Shown: positions 8,539 to 18,820 of the stretch, piece by piece
Layout of the letters: the number at the start of each line of letters is the position of its first letter
Position numbering within the stretch: position 1 is the stretch's first letter
The notes under the pieces: model-generated
Databases searched by the model: none
Told to the model about the DNA's origin: nothing
The model's input: only the letters and a program-made list of their open reading frames with translations
Source of the DNA: Celeribacter halophilus
GTDB taxonomy: Bacteria; Pseudomonadota; Alphaproteobacteria; Rhodobacterales; Rhodobacteraceae
Reading direction: 5' to 3'
DNA length: 64,000 nt
Assembly (NCBI RefSeq): GCF_900114135.1
Contig: NZ_FORY01000003.1
Span: 1-64,000, forward strand
Program-made: the position numbers and the translations under genes

Positions 8539-9762
8539 TTATGGACGGATCAGGGCCGCCGTGGCCAGCGCGGCGATGCCCTCTTCGCGGCCTGTAAAGC
8601 CCAGACGTTCGGAGGTGGTGGCCTTGACCGACACTTTCTCTACATCAACGCCCATGATCTCCGCCAGTGCCGCGCGCATCGAGGTGGCATGTGGTCCCAC
8701 TTTGGGCTGTTCGCAGACCAGAGTCACATCGCAATTCATCAGCTCGTAGCCCATCTCGCGGGCCAGTCCGATGGCATGGCGCAAAAAGATATGGCTCTCG
8801 GCGCCTTTCCATTGCGGATCGGAGGGGGGGAAGTGCTGGCCGATGTCGCCCCGCGCCAGAGCGCCGTAAATCGCATCGGTCAGGGCGTGCATCCCCACAT
8901 CGGCGTCCGAATGGCCCTGAAGGCTGCGCCCGTGGGGGATTTTGACACCGCAGAGCCAGACATGGTCGCCGGTGCCGAAACGGTGCACATCGTAGCCGTT
9001 GCCCAAGCGTATATCCATCAATGTGTTCTCCTGTCCTTGAGGCGCTGTCGCCTCTGCCTGCCGGAGCCGCAAAAGCGTCTCTGCGCGGGCGAAATCCTCG
9101 GGGTGGGTGATTTTGAAATTCTCTTCGGACCCTTTGGTGATGCAGACCTTGAGACCTGCGACGCGGGCCACTTCGACATCATCCGCCGCGTCCCCGTCAA
9201 AGCCACGGTGCGCGGCCAGTATCGCATCAAAGGCAAAGCCCTGTGGCGTCTGGGCGCGATAGAGGCCGCTGCGGTCCTGTGTGCCGTGGACATAGGCGGT
9301 GGAAGGGGTGGCGTCTGTGCTGTCGTCTTGCGCCGGACCACCACGCCAGAGCGCATCTGTGACGGGCAGGGCGGGGGCGGCGGCCTTGTGGCTGATGAGC
9401 GCGTCCTGAACGGCGCGGATCACAGAGGCGGGCACCAGTGCACGCGCCGCGTCATGGATCAGAACCCTGTCGATCCCGTGCCCGTCGAGCGTCTCAAGCC
9501 CTGCACGGACCGAAGCCGCCCGCGTCAGCCCGCCGGAGACAAGCGTCACATCGTCCAGCGTTTGCGCCAGTTCGAGGTCATCAGGGTGATGCACCACAAC
9601 GATCCGCGCCACATGCGGGCGAAACGCGGCAATCGCATGGTCGATCACACGCAGGTGCGCGCCCGAAGCGCGTGCTCCGAGCGGGTGCCATTGCTTCGGC
9701 ACAGGCCCGCCTGCGCGGGTGCCGCGACCTGCGGCGACGATGACGGCTGCAATCTGTGTCAT
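8539..9762 (-). CDS. ispDF: Bifunctional IspD/IspF enzyme of isoprenoid synthesis
   Basis: A 407-residue fusion of two steps of the methylerythritol phosphate pathway. Residues 1 to about 230 are IspD (CDP-methylerythritol synthase), with the nucleotide-binding [11 protein letters not shown] motif near the N-terminus. From residue 249 IspF (cyclodiphosphate synthase) begins, with GNGYDVHRF supplying metal ligands Asp258 and His260, and GHSDADV after it. Such IspDF fusions are common in alphaproteobacteria. The intervening IspE step is not in this window. The start at 9762 is chosen because the IspD fold begins at once; an upstream ATG at 9813 would add a non-conserved stretch. Confidence 0.93.
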   Translation of the reverse strand: MTQIAAVIVAAGRGTRAGGPVPKQWHPLGARASGAHLRVIDHAIAAFRPHVARIVVVHHPDDLELAQTLDDVTLVSGGLTRAASVRAGLETLDGHGIDRVLIHDAARALVPASVIRAVQDALISHKAAAPALPVTDALWRGGPAQDDSTDATPSTAYVHGTQDRSGLYRAQTPQGFAFDAILAAHRGFDGDAADDVEVARVAGLKVCITKGSEENFKITHPEDFARAETLLRLRQAEATAPQGQENTLMDIRLGNGYDVHRFGTGDHVWLCGVKIPHGRSLQGHSDADVGMHALTDAIYGALARGDIGQHFPPSDPQWKGAESHIFLRHAIGLAREMGYELMNCDVTLVCEQPKVGPHATSMRAALAEIMGVDVEKVSVKATTSERLGFTGREEGIAALATAALIRP

Positions 9763-9941
9763 GTCACTTGGGATAATCGGTGGCGCGCAGGCTTGCAATG
9801 CGCTGTTTTTCACCGTTCAAGTGATGAAATATTATGCAACAGGTAGGTTTCGCCGCTTTTTTGAACGAGAAGATGGCTCTGCCCTTTGCGACTCGTCGCC
9901 ATGAGGGCTACCTCTATTCGAAATGCTCAAGGATTAATCGC

Positions 9942-10937
9942 TTGCCCGTTCGTTTGGCGAAACTCGCACTGGACCCCCCCGTGTTTCTGGCCCCTATGGC
10001 AGGGATCACGGATTTACCCTTTCGTAATCTTGTGGCCTCTTTCGGGGCCGGTCTGGTTGTATCCGAGATGGTCGCCTCCCATGACATGCTCAACGCCCGC
10101 CCCGGATCGCGGGAGAAGGCGGAACTGGGATTCGGGGTGGAGAACACCGCCGTGCAACTGGCCGGACGCGAGGCGGAGCCGATGGCGCTTGCCGCGAAAA
10201 TGGCCGAGGACAACGGCGCACAGATCATCGACATTAACATGGGTTGCCCCGCGAAAAAGGTGGTCTCCGGCTATTCCGGCTCGGCGCTGATGCGCGATCT
10301 GGACCATGCCCTGACGCTGATCGAGGCGGTGGTGGGCGCGGTCTCTGTGCCGGTGACACTGAAAACGCGGCTGGGCTGGGATGATGCGCTTTTGAACGCG
10401 CCGGAGCTGGCCCGACGGGCCGAAGCGGCAGGCATCCGGATGATCACCATTCATGGCCGCACCCGTTGCCAGTTCTACAAGGGCAGCGCCGATTGGGCCG
10501 CGATCCGTGCGGTGAAGGACAGCGTGACGATCCCCGTGATTGCCAATGGCGACATCATCTCTGCGGATGTGGCGCGTCTGGCACTGGCGCAGTCCGGTGC
10601 GGACGGGGTGATGATCGGACGCGGTGCGCAGGGTCGGCCGTGGATTTTGGCGGAAGTGGCGGCGAACCTGACCGGCCAGCCCAAACCCGACCGTCCCGAA
10701 GGGAGCGCTTTCGCCGATATGGTTGGCGGGCATTACGAGGCGGGGCTGGGCTTTTACGGCACCGATCTTGGCGGGCGCGTGATGCGCAAGCACCTCGGAT
10801 GGTACATGGATGAAATCGGCACACCCGCAGAGCTGCGCCGTCGGGTTCTGACAGAGAAAACACCGCAAAAGGTGCTGTCCCTGCTGCCGGATGCCATGTC
10901 GGGAAATTACACGGATACAGAGGGATATGCCGCATGA
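9942..10937 (+). CDS. dusB: tRNA-dihydrouridine synthase DusB
   Basis: A 331-residue flavoenzyme that reduces uridine to dihydrouridine in tRNA. APMAGITDLPFRNL near the N-terminus and INMGCPAKK with the catalytic cysteine are family motifs. The start is uncertain: an ATG at 9834 is in frame, but a TTG at 9942 has AAGGA eight bases upstream and gives a beginning typical of the family, so it was chosen. The gene overlaps ntrB by four bases. Its position at the head of the ntr operon is the classic arrangement in Rhodobacter, where the gene was called nifR3. Confidence 0.92.
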   Translation: MPVRLAKLALDPPVFLAPMAGITDLPFRNLVASFGAGLVVSEMVASHDMLNARPGSREKAELGFGVENTAVQLAGREAEPMALAAKMAEDNGAQIIDINMGCPAKKVVSGYSGSALMRDLDHALTLIEAVVGAVSVPVTLKTRLGWDDALLNAPELARRAEAAGIRMITIHGRTRCQFYKGSADWAAIRAVKDSVTIPVIANGDIISADVARLALAQSGADGVMIGRGAQGRPWILAEVAANLTGQPKPDRPEGSAFADMVGGHYEAGLGFYGTDLGGRVMRKHLGWYMDEIGTPAELRRRVLTEKTPQKVLSLLPDAMSGNYTDTEGYAA

Positions 10938-12031
10938 CGGAGATGACGGATTCGCGTTTTGATATGCTTTGGCCCTCCTTGCCGATGCCCGCGATCATGG
11001 TGGACGCGGAGAATCTGATCAATGAGGTGAACTCCTCCGCCGAGCTGTTTCTCAACGCCTCCGCGCGCTCCCTTGCCGGTGCGCCCGTGTTTGACCGGCT
11101 GGCCATTGATGCGCCGCTGGAAGAGGCCTTCGGGCGGGTGCGGCGGGACAGCTCGCCCATGTTCATCAACAATGTCGATGTTTCCGGCGGTAATGCGGCC
11201 CCTGTGCAATGCAATATCCAGATCGCACCGCTGCAAGGCATGGAGGACTGGCTCATCCTGATGATGGAGCCGCGCCAGATTGCCGACCGGCTCGGACGGT
11301 CGCATCAGGTGAAGACCTCGGCGCGCTCGGCCATCGGCATGGCGGAAATGCTCGCCCACGAGATCAAGAACCCGCTGGCGGGGATCACAGGCGCGGCACA
11401 GCTTTTGTCGATGAACCTGTCGCCGGAAGACTTGGAACTGACCGATCTGATCGTGGCCGAAAGCCGCAGGATCGTGGCGTTGCTGGAGCAGGTCGAGCAA
11501 TTCGGCAATCTGCGTCCGCCCGCGAAACGGGCGATCAACATTCACGACCTCCTGGACCGTGCCCGCAAATCCGCCGAACTGTCTTACGGCGCGAATATGA
11601 AATTCATTGAGGAATTCGACCCCTCGCTGCCGCCGACCTTTGTCGATGGCGACCAGATTTTGCAGGTGTTTCTGAACCTGATCAAGAATGCCTCCGAAGC
11701 GGCGGGCAAAGAGGGCGGGGTGATCCGTCTGCGCACTTTCTACGACCTGTCGCTGCGTCTGCGGCGCAAGGACGGAACAGGTGCGGCGCTGCCGTTGCAG
11801 GTGGAGATTGTCGACGATGGTCCCGGCCTTCCGGCAGAGATCGCCTCGGATGTGTTCGAACCTTTCGTTTCGGGACGCGAGAACGGCACCGGATTGGGGC
11901 TGGCGCTGGTGTCCAAGATCATTTCGGATCACGAGGGCTGGATTTCGGTCGACTCGACGCCGGGTAAAACCGTGTTCCGACTGTCGCTTCCGGTCGCACC
12001 TCGGGACGTTGTGGCGGCGGACGAGGGCTGA
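10934..12031 (+). CDS. ntrB: NtrB, nitrogen-regulation sensor histidine kinase
   Basis: A 365-residue soluble histidine kinase/phosphatase that phosphorylates NtrC under nitrogen limitation. Residues 1 to about 110 form a PAS-like domain. The H-box AHEIKNPLAG has the phosphorylated histidine at 142. The ATP-binding domain carries NLIKNASEA (N box), DDGPGLP and GTGLGLAL. No membrane segment is present, consistent with control by PII proteins. It begins inside the dusB stop codon (ATGA overlap) and is followed by ntrC after about 100 bases. Confidence 0.94.
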   Translation: MTEMTDSRFDMLWPSLPMPAIMVDAENLINEVNSSAELFLNASARSLAGAPVFDRLAIDAPLEEAFGRVRRDSSPMFINNVDVSGGNAAPVQCNIQIAPLQGMEDWLILMMEPRQIADRLGRSHQVKTSARSAIGMAEMLAHEIKNPLAGITGAAQLLSMNLSPEDLELTDLIVAESRRIVALLEQVEQFGNLRPPAKRAINIHDLLDRARKSAELSYGANMKFIEEFDPSLPPTFVDGDQILQVFLNLIKNASEAAGKEGGVIRLRTFYDLSLRLRRKDGTGAALPLQVEIVDDGPGLPAEIASDVFEPFVSGRENGTGLGLALVSKIISDHEGWISVDSTPGKTVFRLSLPVAPRDVVAADEG

Positions 12032-12129
12032 TGCGTTATAAAACTGTAAAGAACCCCGAAGAAAAGGGGATGCGTGACAGGTTCGGGATTTTCCCCGATC
12101 CGGCGCGCAACTGACAAGGAGAGAAAGAC

Positions 12130-13506
12130 ATGGATGGCACGATCCTCGTCGCTGATGACGACCGCACGATCCGCACCGTTTTGACACAGGCGCTCACCCG
12201 CGCCGGATGTAAGGTGCATGCGACCTCGTCTCTGGTCACGCTGATGCGTTGGGTCGAAGAGGGGAAGGGCGATCTGGTCATTTCCGATGTGATGATGCCC
12301 GACGGGAACGGGTTGGAGGCTTTGCCAAAAATCGCGGAACTGCGTCCCGGTCTGCCGGTGATCGTGATCTCGGCGCAAAACACCATCATGACCGCCATTC
12401 AGGCCGCCGAAGCCGAGGCGTTCGACTATCTGCCGAAACCTTTCGATCTGCCCGATCTGATGAAACGCGCAGCCAAGGCTTTGGAGGTCAAGCGCCGCGC
12501 CAATCCGGCGCCGTCCAATGCCAAGGCCCCCTCGGAAGGTCCGAAAGAAGACCTGCCGCTGGTGGGGCGCACGCCCGCCATGCAGACGCTCTACCGTCTG
12601 GTCGCGCGTGTGATGAACACCGATCTTCCGGTGCTGATCACAGGCGAGAGCGGCACGGGTAAATCACTGATCGCGCGGGCGATCCATGACTTTTCCGACC
12701 GGCGCAATCTGCCGTTCGTGGTGGTCTCGGCCTCCGATCTGGCGACGATGGAGGGACCGGCTGCGGTGATTTCCAAGGCCAAGAACGGCTCCATCCTGTT
12801 CGACGAGGTGGGCGATCTTGATGAAGATGCCCAAGCGCGGATCGTGCGGATGCTCGACAGTTTCACCGACAACGGCCCGCGCATCATGGCCAGTTCGCAG
12901 GCCAATCTGGCGGCGAAGATGGAGAGCGGGGCTTTCCGTCAGGATCTGTTCTACCGTCTGGGCGGGGTGACGATCTCTGTGCCGTCCCTGCGCGAACGCG
13001 TCGATGACATCCCGCTTCTGGCGGAGTTCTTCCTGTCAAAAGCCGAGCGCGACGGCCTGTCCGCGCGCCGCTTTTCCAACGAGGCGATGGAGCTTGTGCG
13101 GGCTTACAGTTGGCCGGGCAATGTGCGCCAACTGGAAAACACCATCCGCCGCCTGATCGTGACCTCACCCGAAGAGGAAATCACCCGCGCCGAGGTGGAA
13201 ATCGTCTTGGGCAACCAGCCCGCTATGGAGCCGCTGCAAGGCGGGTCGGAAGGCGAGAAGCTTTCCTCCTCCGTGGCCAAGCACCTGCGCCGGTATTTCG
13301 ATCTGCATGGGGGCGTTCTGCCGCCGCCGGGTCTGTATCAGCGGATTTTGAAGGAGGTTGAGCAACCTCTGATTGAAATCGCGCTGGATGCGGTCGGCGG
13401 AAATCAGGCAAAATGTGCCGATTTGCTGGGGATCAACCGCAATACCTTGCGTAAAAAGATCAATGACCTCGATATTCAGGTGACACGCCGTCGCAAATTG
13501 ATGTAA
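12130..13506 (+). CDS. ntrC: NtrC, nitrogen-regulation response regulator lacking the GAFTGA loop
   Basis: A 458-residue response regulator with a receiver domain (phospho-acceptor Asp53), a central AAA+ domain with Walker A GESGTGKS, and a C-terminal Fis-type helix-turn-helix. Between Walker A and the Walker B segment [10 protein letters not shown], the stretch holding the sigma-54-contacting GAFTGA loop is missing. This is the form known from Rhodobacter capsulatus, where NtrC activates RpoD-type promoters. AAGGAG with a 9-base spacing precedes the ATG. The protein would switch on ammonium uptake and assimilation genes when phosphorylated by NtrB. Confidence 0.94.
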   Translation: MDGTILVADDDRTIRTVLTQALTRAGCKVHATSSLVTLMRWVEEGKGDLVISDVMMPDGNGLEALPKIAELRPGLPVIVISAQNTIMTAIQAAEAEAFDYLPKPFDLPDLMKRAAKALEVKRRANPAPSNAKAPSEGPKEDLPLVGRTPAMQTLYRLVARVMNTDLPVLITGESGTGKSLIARAIHDFSDRRNLPFVVVSASDLATMEGPAAVISKAKNGSILFDEVGDLDEDAQARIVRMLDSFTDNGPRIMASSQANLAAKMESGAFRQDLFYRLGGVTISVPSLRERVDDIPLLAEFFLSKAERDGLSARRFSNEAMELVRAYSWPGNVRQLENTIRRLIVTSPEEEITRAEVEIVLGNQPAMEPLQGGSEGEKLSSSVAKHLRRYFDLHGGVLPPPGLYQRILKEVEQPLIEIALDAVGGNQAKCADLLGINRNTLRKKINDLDIQVTRRRKLM

Positions 13507-13608
13507 AAAAGCCACATCCGTGGTGATTTGGGCGCAGTGACGTGGAAAACACGCGCTTGCGACCTCTTTGCAACGGATGCCCCTGCGTCCCGGTTCACGA
13601 GCCCGCGC

Positions 13609-15924
13609 ATGGGCTGGTGTGTGATCGAAACTGAGACGAGGCCCTTCGTGGCAGAAAAAGCCTTGGCACAACGGATTGGCAGGCAGAGCTGGAACCGGCT
13701 CATGCGTCTGCGGCGGCAGCGTCGCTTGCAGAATGCTGCGACCTTGGCCGTGTTCATTCTCGGGCCGCTTCTGGCTGTGCTCACCTTCCTCGTTTTCGGC
13801 TTGCTCGATCACGGTCCCGAATCGCGCATGTTGCGTTCGGTGCTTCTGGCCGATGTGGTCTATGTGCTTCTGGTTGCCGGTCTCGTTGCCCAGCGGATCG
13901 CGCGGGTGATTGCCGCGCGGCGTGCCCATTCCGAAGGCTCGCGCCTGCACCTGCGCCTTTCCGGCGCCTTTGTGATGCTGGCGTTAATCCCGACCGTGAT
14001 GGTGGCGATCTTTGCCGTGGTGACGGTGAATTTCGGGCTTGAGGGCTGGTTCTCCGACCGTGTGCGCAATGTGGTGGGGTCTTCTCTGGAGGCGGCGAAA
14101 GCCTATGAGGACGAACACCATGACGGGCTGTCGGAAGATACACGTGCGCTGGCCAGTTTCATCATTGACCGTCGCCGACAGGTGACAGTCCTGCCTGACG
14201 GGGCGCTCCGGCAGGTGCTCAACCAAGGGCAGGGGCTGATCCAGCGCGGCTTGCGCGAGGCCTATGTCATCAACCGTGCGGGCGAGATCAAGGCACGCGG
14301 CGAGCGCTCTTACCTGTTTGATTATGAAAAGCCCTCCGAGGCGGAGCTGGCCCGTGCCGAGAGCGGGGAACTGGTTCTGATCGACGACTGGGACCGCAAC
14401 GAATCCCGCGCTTTGCAGCGTTTGGCGGGGTTTGCCGACCGCTATCTGTATGTCACCCGTGATGTGGATGGCAAAATTCTCAACCTTCTGGACGAGACGC
14501 AGGACAGTATCGCGCTTTACAACCAGTTGGAGAGTGACCGCGGACGGCTCCTGTTCGAATTCGGCCTGCTCTATATCGGCTTTGCGCTCATCCTCATTCT
14601 GGCGGCGACATGGCTTGGCCTGTGGTTTGCGGAACGTCTGGCGCGGCCCATCGGGCGGCTGGCAGGAGCGGCGCAGAAGGTGGGTGAGGGCGATCTGTCG
14701 GTGCGGGTGCCCGAAGAAGAAGGTCAGGACGAGATTGCCACGCTGGGGCGGGTTTTTAACCAGATGACCGGACAGGTGAAGCTGCAACATGACGAATTGA
14801 TGGAGCGCAACGCCCAGATCGAAATGCGGCGTCGCCTGTTTGATTCCGTTTTGTCCTCTGTGACGGCAGGGGTGATGGGGCTGGACCCTGAGGGCCGCGT
14901 GACCCTGTCCAACCGTTCGGCGCAGGCACTTTTGAGCCTTGGCGAGCGTGATGTGACGGGCGAACCGCTGGGCGTTGTTGTGCCGGAGTTCTCCCCGCTG
15001 TTCGACCTGTTGCGCAAGCAGCGCCGTGAAGTGGTGCAGGAAGAGTTGCGGCTCATCCGTTCCGGTGCGCAGGAAAGCCTGTTGGTGCGGATCGCGACGC
15101 GGCGGGATGTGAATGGCGCGCTGGAGGGTTATGTGGTCGTCTTCGACGATGTGACCGATCTGGTGAGTGCGCAACGTCTGGCCGCATGGGGCGATGTGGC
15201 GCGCCGGATTGCCCATGAGATCAAGAACCCGCTGACCCCGATCCAGCTGTCCGCCGAGCGCATCCTGCGCAAATTCGGGCGCGGGCTGGATGAGGAGGCG
15301 CGGGAGGATCTGGAGCAATACACGTCCGTGATCGTGCGCCAGACCGGTGATCTGCGGCGGATCGTGGACGAGTTCTCGAAATTCGCCCGTATGCCAAGCC
15401 CCGAGCGGCGCGAGCATGATCTGGTGGAACTGGTGAAGGGCGCGGTACTGTTGCAGCAGAACGCCTTGCCGGATGTGAAAATCCGCACGCAGATCGAACT
15501 GGACACCGCATGGGCGGAGGTCGATGCCACGATGATGGGGCAGGCCTTTACCAATCTGATCAAGAACGCCGGAGAGGCCATCGAGTCGCTCATGGAGACC
15601 GGCCTGCCGGAGGGCTATGAGCCGAGCGTGCGTGTGACCATGTCGCGTATGGGCAACGAGGCGGTGATCGGGATTACAGACAACGGGATCGGCCTGCCGG
15701 AGGACCGCTCGCGCCTGTTCGAGCCCTATGTGACCACACGCGAAAAAGGCACGGGGCTGGGTCTGCCGATTGTGAAGAAAATTATCGAGGAACACGGTGG
15801 GACGCTGACGCTCACCGATGGGGAGCCGATTGATCCGTCCGGACGGATCGGCGCCTGTGCGACCATTCGCATAGCCTTGATCGAAGAGGTAAATATCAAT
15901 GAAAAGCAAGTGCTTGCAGTGTAA
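13609..15924 (+). CDS. ntrY: NtrY, membrane sensor histidine kinase
   Basis: A histidine kinase of about 771 residues that pairs with NtrX in nitrogen, redox and cell-envelope control. Four transmembrane segments are visible: three close to the N-terminus and one (LLYIGFALILILAATWLGLW) before a HAMP domain. A PAS domain, an H-box (RIAHEIKNPLTPIQLS) and an ATPase domain ending in GTGLGLPIV follow. A periplasmic region of about 165 residues lies between the third and fourth membrane segments. The start is uncertain: ATG 13609, GTG 13621 and GTG 13648 (the last with ACGAGG upstream) all keep every domain. Confidence 0.9.
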   Translation: MGWCVIETETRPFVAEKALAQRIGRQSWNRLMRLRRQRRLQNAATLAVFILGPLLAVLTFLVFGLLDHGPESRMLRSVLLADVVYVLLVAGLVAQRIARVIAARRAHSEGSRLHLRLSGAFVMLALIPTVMVAIFAVVTVNFGLEGWFSDRVRNVVGSSLEAAKAYEDEHHDGLSEDTRALASFIIDRRRQVTVLPDGALRQVLNQGQGLIQRGLREAYVINRAGEIKARGERSYLFDYEKPSEAELARAESGELVLIDDWDRNESRALQRLAGFADRYLYVTRDVDGKILNLLDETQDSIALYNQLESDRGRLLFEFGLLYIGFALILILAATWLGLWFAERLARPIGRLAGAAQKVGEGDLSVRVPEEEGQDEIATLGRVFNQMTGQVKLQHDELMERNAQIEMRRRLFDSVLSSVTAGVMGLDPEGRVTLSNRSAQALLSLGERDVTGEPLGVVVPEFSPLFDLLRKQRREVVQEELRLIRSGAQESLLVRIATRRDVNGALEGYVVVFDDVTDLVSAQRLAAWGDVARRIAHEIKNPLTPIQLSAERILRKFGRGLDEEAREDLEQYTSVIVRQTGDLRRIVDEFSKFARMPSPERREHDLVELVKGAVLLQQNALPDVKIRTQIELDTAWAEVDATMMGQAFTNLIKNAGEAIESLMETGLPEGYEPSVRVTMSRMGNEAVIGITDNGIGLPEDRSRLFEPYVTTREKGTGLGLPIVKKIIEEHGGTLTLTDGEPIDPSGRIGACATIRIALIEEVNINEKQVLAV

Positions 15925-15945
15925 TGATGAAGTCGGGAGTAAACC

Positions 15946-17349
15946 ATGTCTGATATTCTGATCGTCGATGATGAACGCGATATACGCGAGTTGATCGGGG
16001 ATATCCTGCAAGACGAGGGGTTCGACACCCGTCTGGCGGCAAATTCCGACGAATGTCTGAAGGAAATCGACTCGGCTGTGCCGGCGTTGATGATCCTCGA
16101 CATCTGGCTCAAGGACAGCGAGATGGACGGGATCGACATTCTCAAACATGTCAAGCGCGAGCATCCCGAAGTGCCGATCATCATTATTTCCGGTCACGGG
16201 AATATCGAGATCGCCGTGGCGGCCATCAAGCAGGGGGCTTATGATTTCATCGAGAAGCCCTTCAACATCGACCAGCTTATGGTGGTGATCGGGCGGGCGA
16301 TGGAAACCTCGCGTCTGCGCCGCGAGAACGCCACGCTCAAACGCTCCGGCTCGGGCGAGGTGGAGATGATCGGCCTGTCCACCGCGTTCAAACAGCTCAA
16401 GATCAATCTGGAGAAAGTGACCAAGTCCAACGGTCGGGTGATGCTGACCGGTCCTGCCGGTGTGGGCAAGGAAATGGCCGCGCGGTTTATCCATGCCGGG
16501 TCCGACCGCAAGGACGGCCCGTTTATCACCGTGTCCTCGGCCACGATCGAACCGGACCGGATGGAAGAGGTGCTGTTCGGGCGCGAAGGGTCCGAGCGCG
16601 GGATCGAGAAAGGGCTTTTGGAAGAGGCCAATGGCGGGGTGATCTATTTCGACGAGGTGGCGGATATGCCGCCGGGCACCCAGTCGAAAATCCTGCGGGT
16701 TCTGGTGGACCAACGGTTCAACCGCGTGGGTGGCTCGACCACCGTGTCGGTTGATCTGCGGGTGATTTCCTCCACCTCGCGCGACCTTGTGGCGGAGATT
16801 GCCGCGGGGACTTTCCGTGAGGAACTGTATCACCGGCTGAACGTTGTGCCGATTGAAGTGCCTGCGCTGGAGAAACGCCGCGAGGACATTCCCGAACTGG
16901 CGCAGTATTTCATCGAGAAGTTGAACCGCGAACAGGGGCTGCCTCTGCGCCCTCTGTCGGGGGATGCGGCTGCGATGTTGCAGACGATGAACTGGCCCGG
17001 CAATGTGCGCCAGCTCAAGAACGTGATCGAACGGGTGTTGATCCTTGGCGACAGCACGGGGGAGATCGAGGTCTCCGAACTGCCCGCAGAAGACGGGGTG
17101 GACAGCGACGAGGGGCGTGCAGTGCTGTCTCCTGCGATTGCCACGCTGCCGCTGCGCGAGGCCCGCGAAATGTTCGAGCGCGAATATCTTCTGACGCAGA
17201 TCAACCGCTTTGGCGGCAATATCTCGCGCACGGCGACCTTCGTGGGGATGGAGCGCTCCGCGCTGCACCGCAAGTTGAAATCTCTGGGCGTGGTTACAGG
17301 CAACAAACAGGGCGGGCGCGTGGCCTATGTGGCCGGTGAGGCGGAGTGA
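15946..17349 (+). CDS. ntrX: NtrX, response regulator with a degenerate sigma-54 loop
   Basis: A 467-residue response regulator and partner of NtrY. The receiver has its phospho-acceptor at Asp52 (MILDIWL). The AAA+ domain has an altered Walker A (GPAGVGKE), and LFGREGSERGIEKG stands where sigma-54 activators carry LFGHEKGAFTGA. The C-terminus is a Fis-like helix-turn-helix (GNISRTATFVGMERSALHRKL). The protein probably regulates without sigma-54. It follows ntrY after about 20 bases and precedes trkA, matching the conserved alphaproteobacterial order. Confidence 0.93.
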   Translation: MSDILIVDDERDIRELIGDILQDEGFDTRLAANSDECLKEIDSAVPALMILDIWLKDSEMDGIDILKHVKREHPEVPIIIISGHGNIEIAVAAIKQGAYDFIEKPFNIDQLMVVIGRAMETSRLRRENATLKRSGSGEVEMIGLSTAFKQLKINLEKVTKSNGRVMLTGPAGVGKEMAARFIHAGSDRKDGPFITVSSATIEPDRMEEVLFGREGSERGIEKGLLEEANGGVIYFDEVADMPPGTQSKILRVLVDQRFNRVGGSTTVSVDLRVISSTSRDLVAEIAAGTFREELYHRLNVVPIEVPALEKRREDIPELAQYFIEKLNREQGLPLRPLSGDAAAMLQTMNWPGNVRQLKNVIERVLILGDSTGEIEVSELPAEDGVDSDEGRAVLSPAIATLPLREAREMFEREYLLTQINRFGGNISRTATFVGMERSALHRKLKSLGVVTGNKQGGRVAYVAGEAE

Positions 17350-17443
17350 TCCGCCGCTCTCCGGCAGGCGGTCGGCGCGAGAGCCGCGTTGACGCCTCCG
17401 CCGTTAAGTGCGAAGGCTGGTGCGAAGCAATGAAGGTGATGGG

Positions 17444-18820
17444 ATGAAAGTCATCATTTGCGGCGCGGGCCAGGTCGGCTGGCAGATCGCCAAACAACTC
17501 TCCTCTGAAAAGAATGACGTGACGGTCGTGGACAACAACCCCGCGCTCGTCCGGCGTGCGACCGACACTTTGGACGTGCAAGGGATCGAGGGCTTCGCCT
17601 CCTATCCCGATGTGCTGGACAAGGCGGGCGCGCGCGATGCGGATATGATTATCGCCGCGACCTATTCCGACGAGGTGAACATGGTCACCTGTCAGGTGGC
17701 GCATTCCGTATTCAACGTGCGCCGCAAGATCGCGCGTCTGCGGTCGCAAAGCTATCTCACAGCGATCTATTCCGACCTCTACCGCCGCGACCACCTGCCG
17801 ATTGATGTGGTGATCTCACCGGAAAAGGAAGTGGCCGAGGCGGCGCTGCGGCGTCTTGCGGCCCCTGCGGCCTTTGACACGCAGGCGTTTCTGGACGGCA
17901 GGGTGCAGCTCATGGGGATTCTTCTCGAAGAAGATTGCCCCGTGCTCAACACCTCCTTGCGGCAATTGTCCGATCTGTTTTCGACGCTGCGTGCGATTGT
18001 CGTGGGCGTACGGCGCGATGGACGGCTTTTTGCTCCCGAAGCTGGCGACCAATTGTTTGCCCGCGACGAGATCTACGTTTTTGCCCATTCCGATGACATC
18101 ACCCGCACGCTGGAGATTTTCGGCAAGACCAATGCGAAACAGGATCGCGTCGTGATTCTGGGCGGCGGCAATGTCGGGCTTGCAGTTGCACAGGCGCTGG
18201 AGACCCGCACGGAGCGGGTGCGTGCCAAGGTGATCGAAAAGAACCGCAAGGTGGCCGAGAAAGCCGCCGATGCGCTGGAACGGACCATTGTGCTCAATGG
18301 CGATGCGCTTGATCAGGAGCTTCTGGCCGAGGCGGGGATCACGCGGGCGGATGCGGTGCTTTGCGTCACCGATGATGACAAGGTCAATATGCTCGCCGCT
18401 GTGCGTGCCAAACAGCGCGGCGCGAAAATGGCGATCTGTCTCGTGAACGATCCGACGCTCGTGCCGATCCTTAATGCGCTCGACATCGACGCCTATATCA
18501 ACCCGCGCGCCACTACCGTCTCCTCCATCCTGCGCCACATCCGTCATGGCCGTGTGCGCAATGTCTATTCTGTGGGCGATGGCGAGGCCGAGGTGATCGA
18601 GGCGCAGGTGCTCTCAACCTCGCCGATTTCCGGCAAAAGCATCCGTGACATCGACTTCCCCGAGGGCGTGCTTGTCGGCGCGATCATGAAGGGTGGGCGC
18701 TACGTCAAACCGAACGGGGACACGCGCATTGACGAGGGCGACGTGGTCACCATCTTCTCGCTGGCCGATGACGTTCCAGAGGTCGAGCGCCTGTTGCAAG
18801 TGTCGATCGATTATTTCTGA
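17444..18820 (+). CDS. trkA: TrkA, regulatory NAD-binding subunit of the Trk potassium transporter
   Basis: A 458-residue cytoplasmic protein built as a duplicated RCK unit. Each half has a Rossmann NAD site (ICGAGQVG at the N-terminus, ILGGGNVG near residue 240) followed by a TrkA-C domain. It gates the membrane subunit TrkH in response to nucleotides. The ATG at 17444 follows GAAGGTGATGGG; an upstream in-frame start at 17408 is less likely. TrkH begins in its stop codon (TGATG overlap), which fits equimolar production of the two subunits. Confidence 0.94.
   Translation: MKVIICGAGQVGWQIAKQLSSEKNDVTVVDNNPALVRRATDTLDVQGIEGFASYPDVLDKAGARDADMIIAATYSDEVNMVTCQVAHSVFNVRRKIARLRSQSYLTAIYSDLYRRDHLPIDVVISPEKEVAEAALRRLAAPAAFDTQAFLDGRVQLMGILLEEDCPVLNTSLRQLSDLFSTLRAIVVGVRRDGRLFAPEAGDQLFARDEIYVFAHSDDITRTLEIFGKTNAKQDRVVILGGGNVGLAVAQALETRTERVRAKVIEKNRKVAEKAADALERTIVLNGDALDQELLAEAGITRADAVLCVTDDDKVNMLAAVRAKQRGAKMAICLVNDPTLVPILNALDIDAYINPRATTVSSILRHIRHGRVRNVYSVGDGEAEVIEAQVLSTSPISGKSIRDIDFPEGVLVGAIMKGGRYVKPNGDTRIDEGDVVTIFSLADDVPEVERLLQVSIDYF

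Noticed and set aside
13984-17268. A 1094-codon open frame on the minus strand
   Set aside because: It lies antisense to ntrY and ntrX, has low-complexity His/Arg/Gln-rich composition and no recognisable domain; it is a codon-bias shadow in GC-rich DNA.
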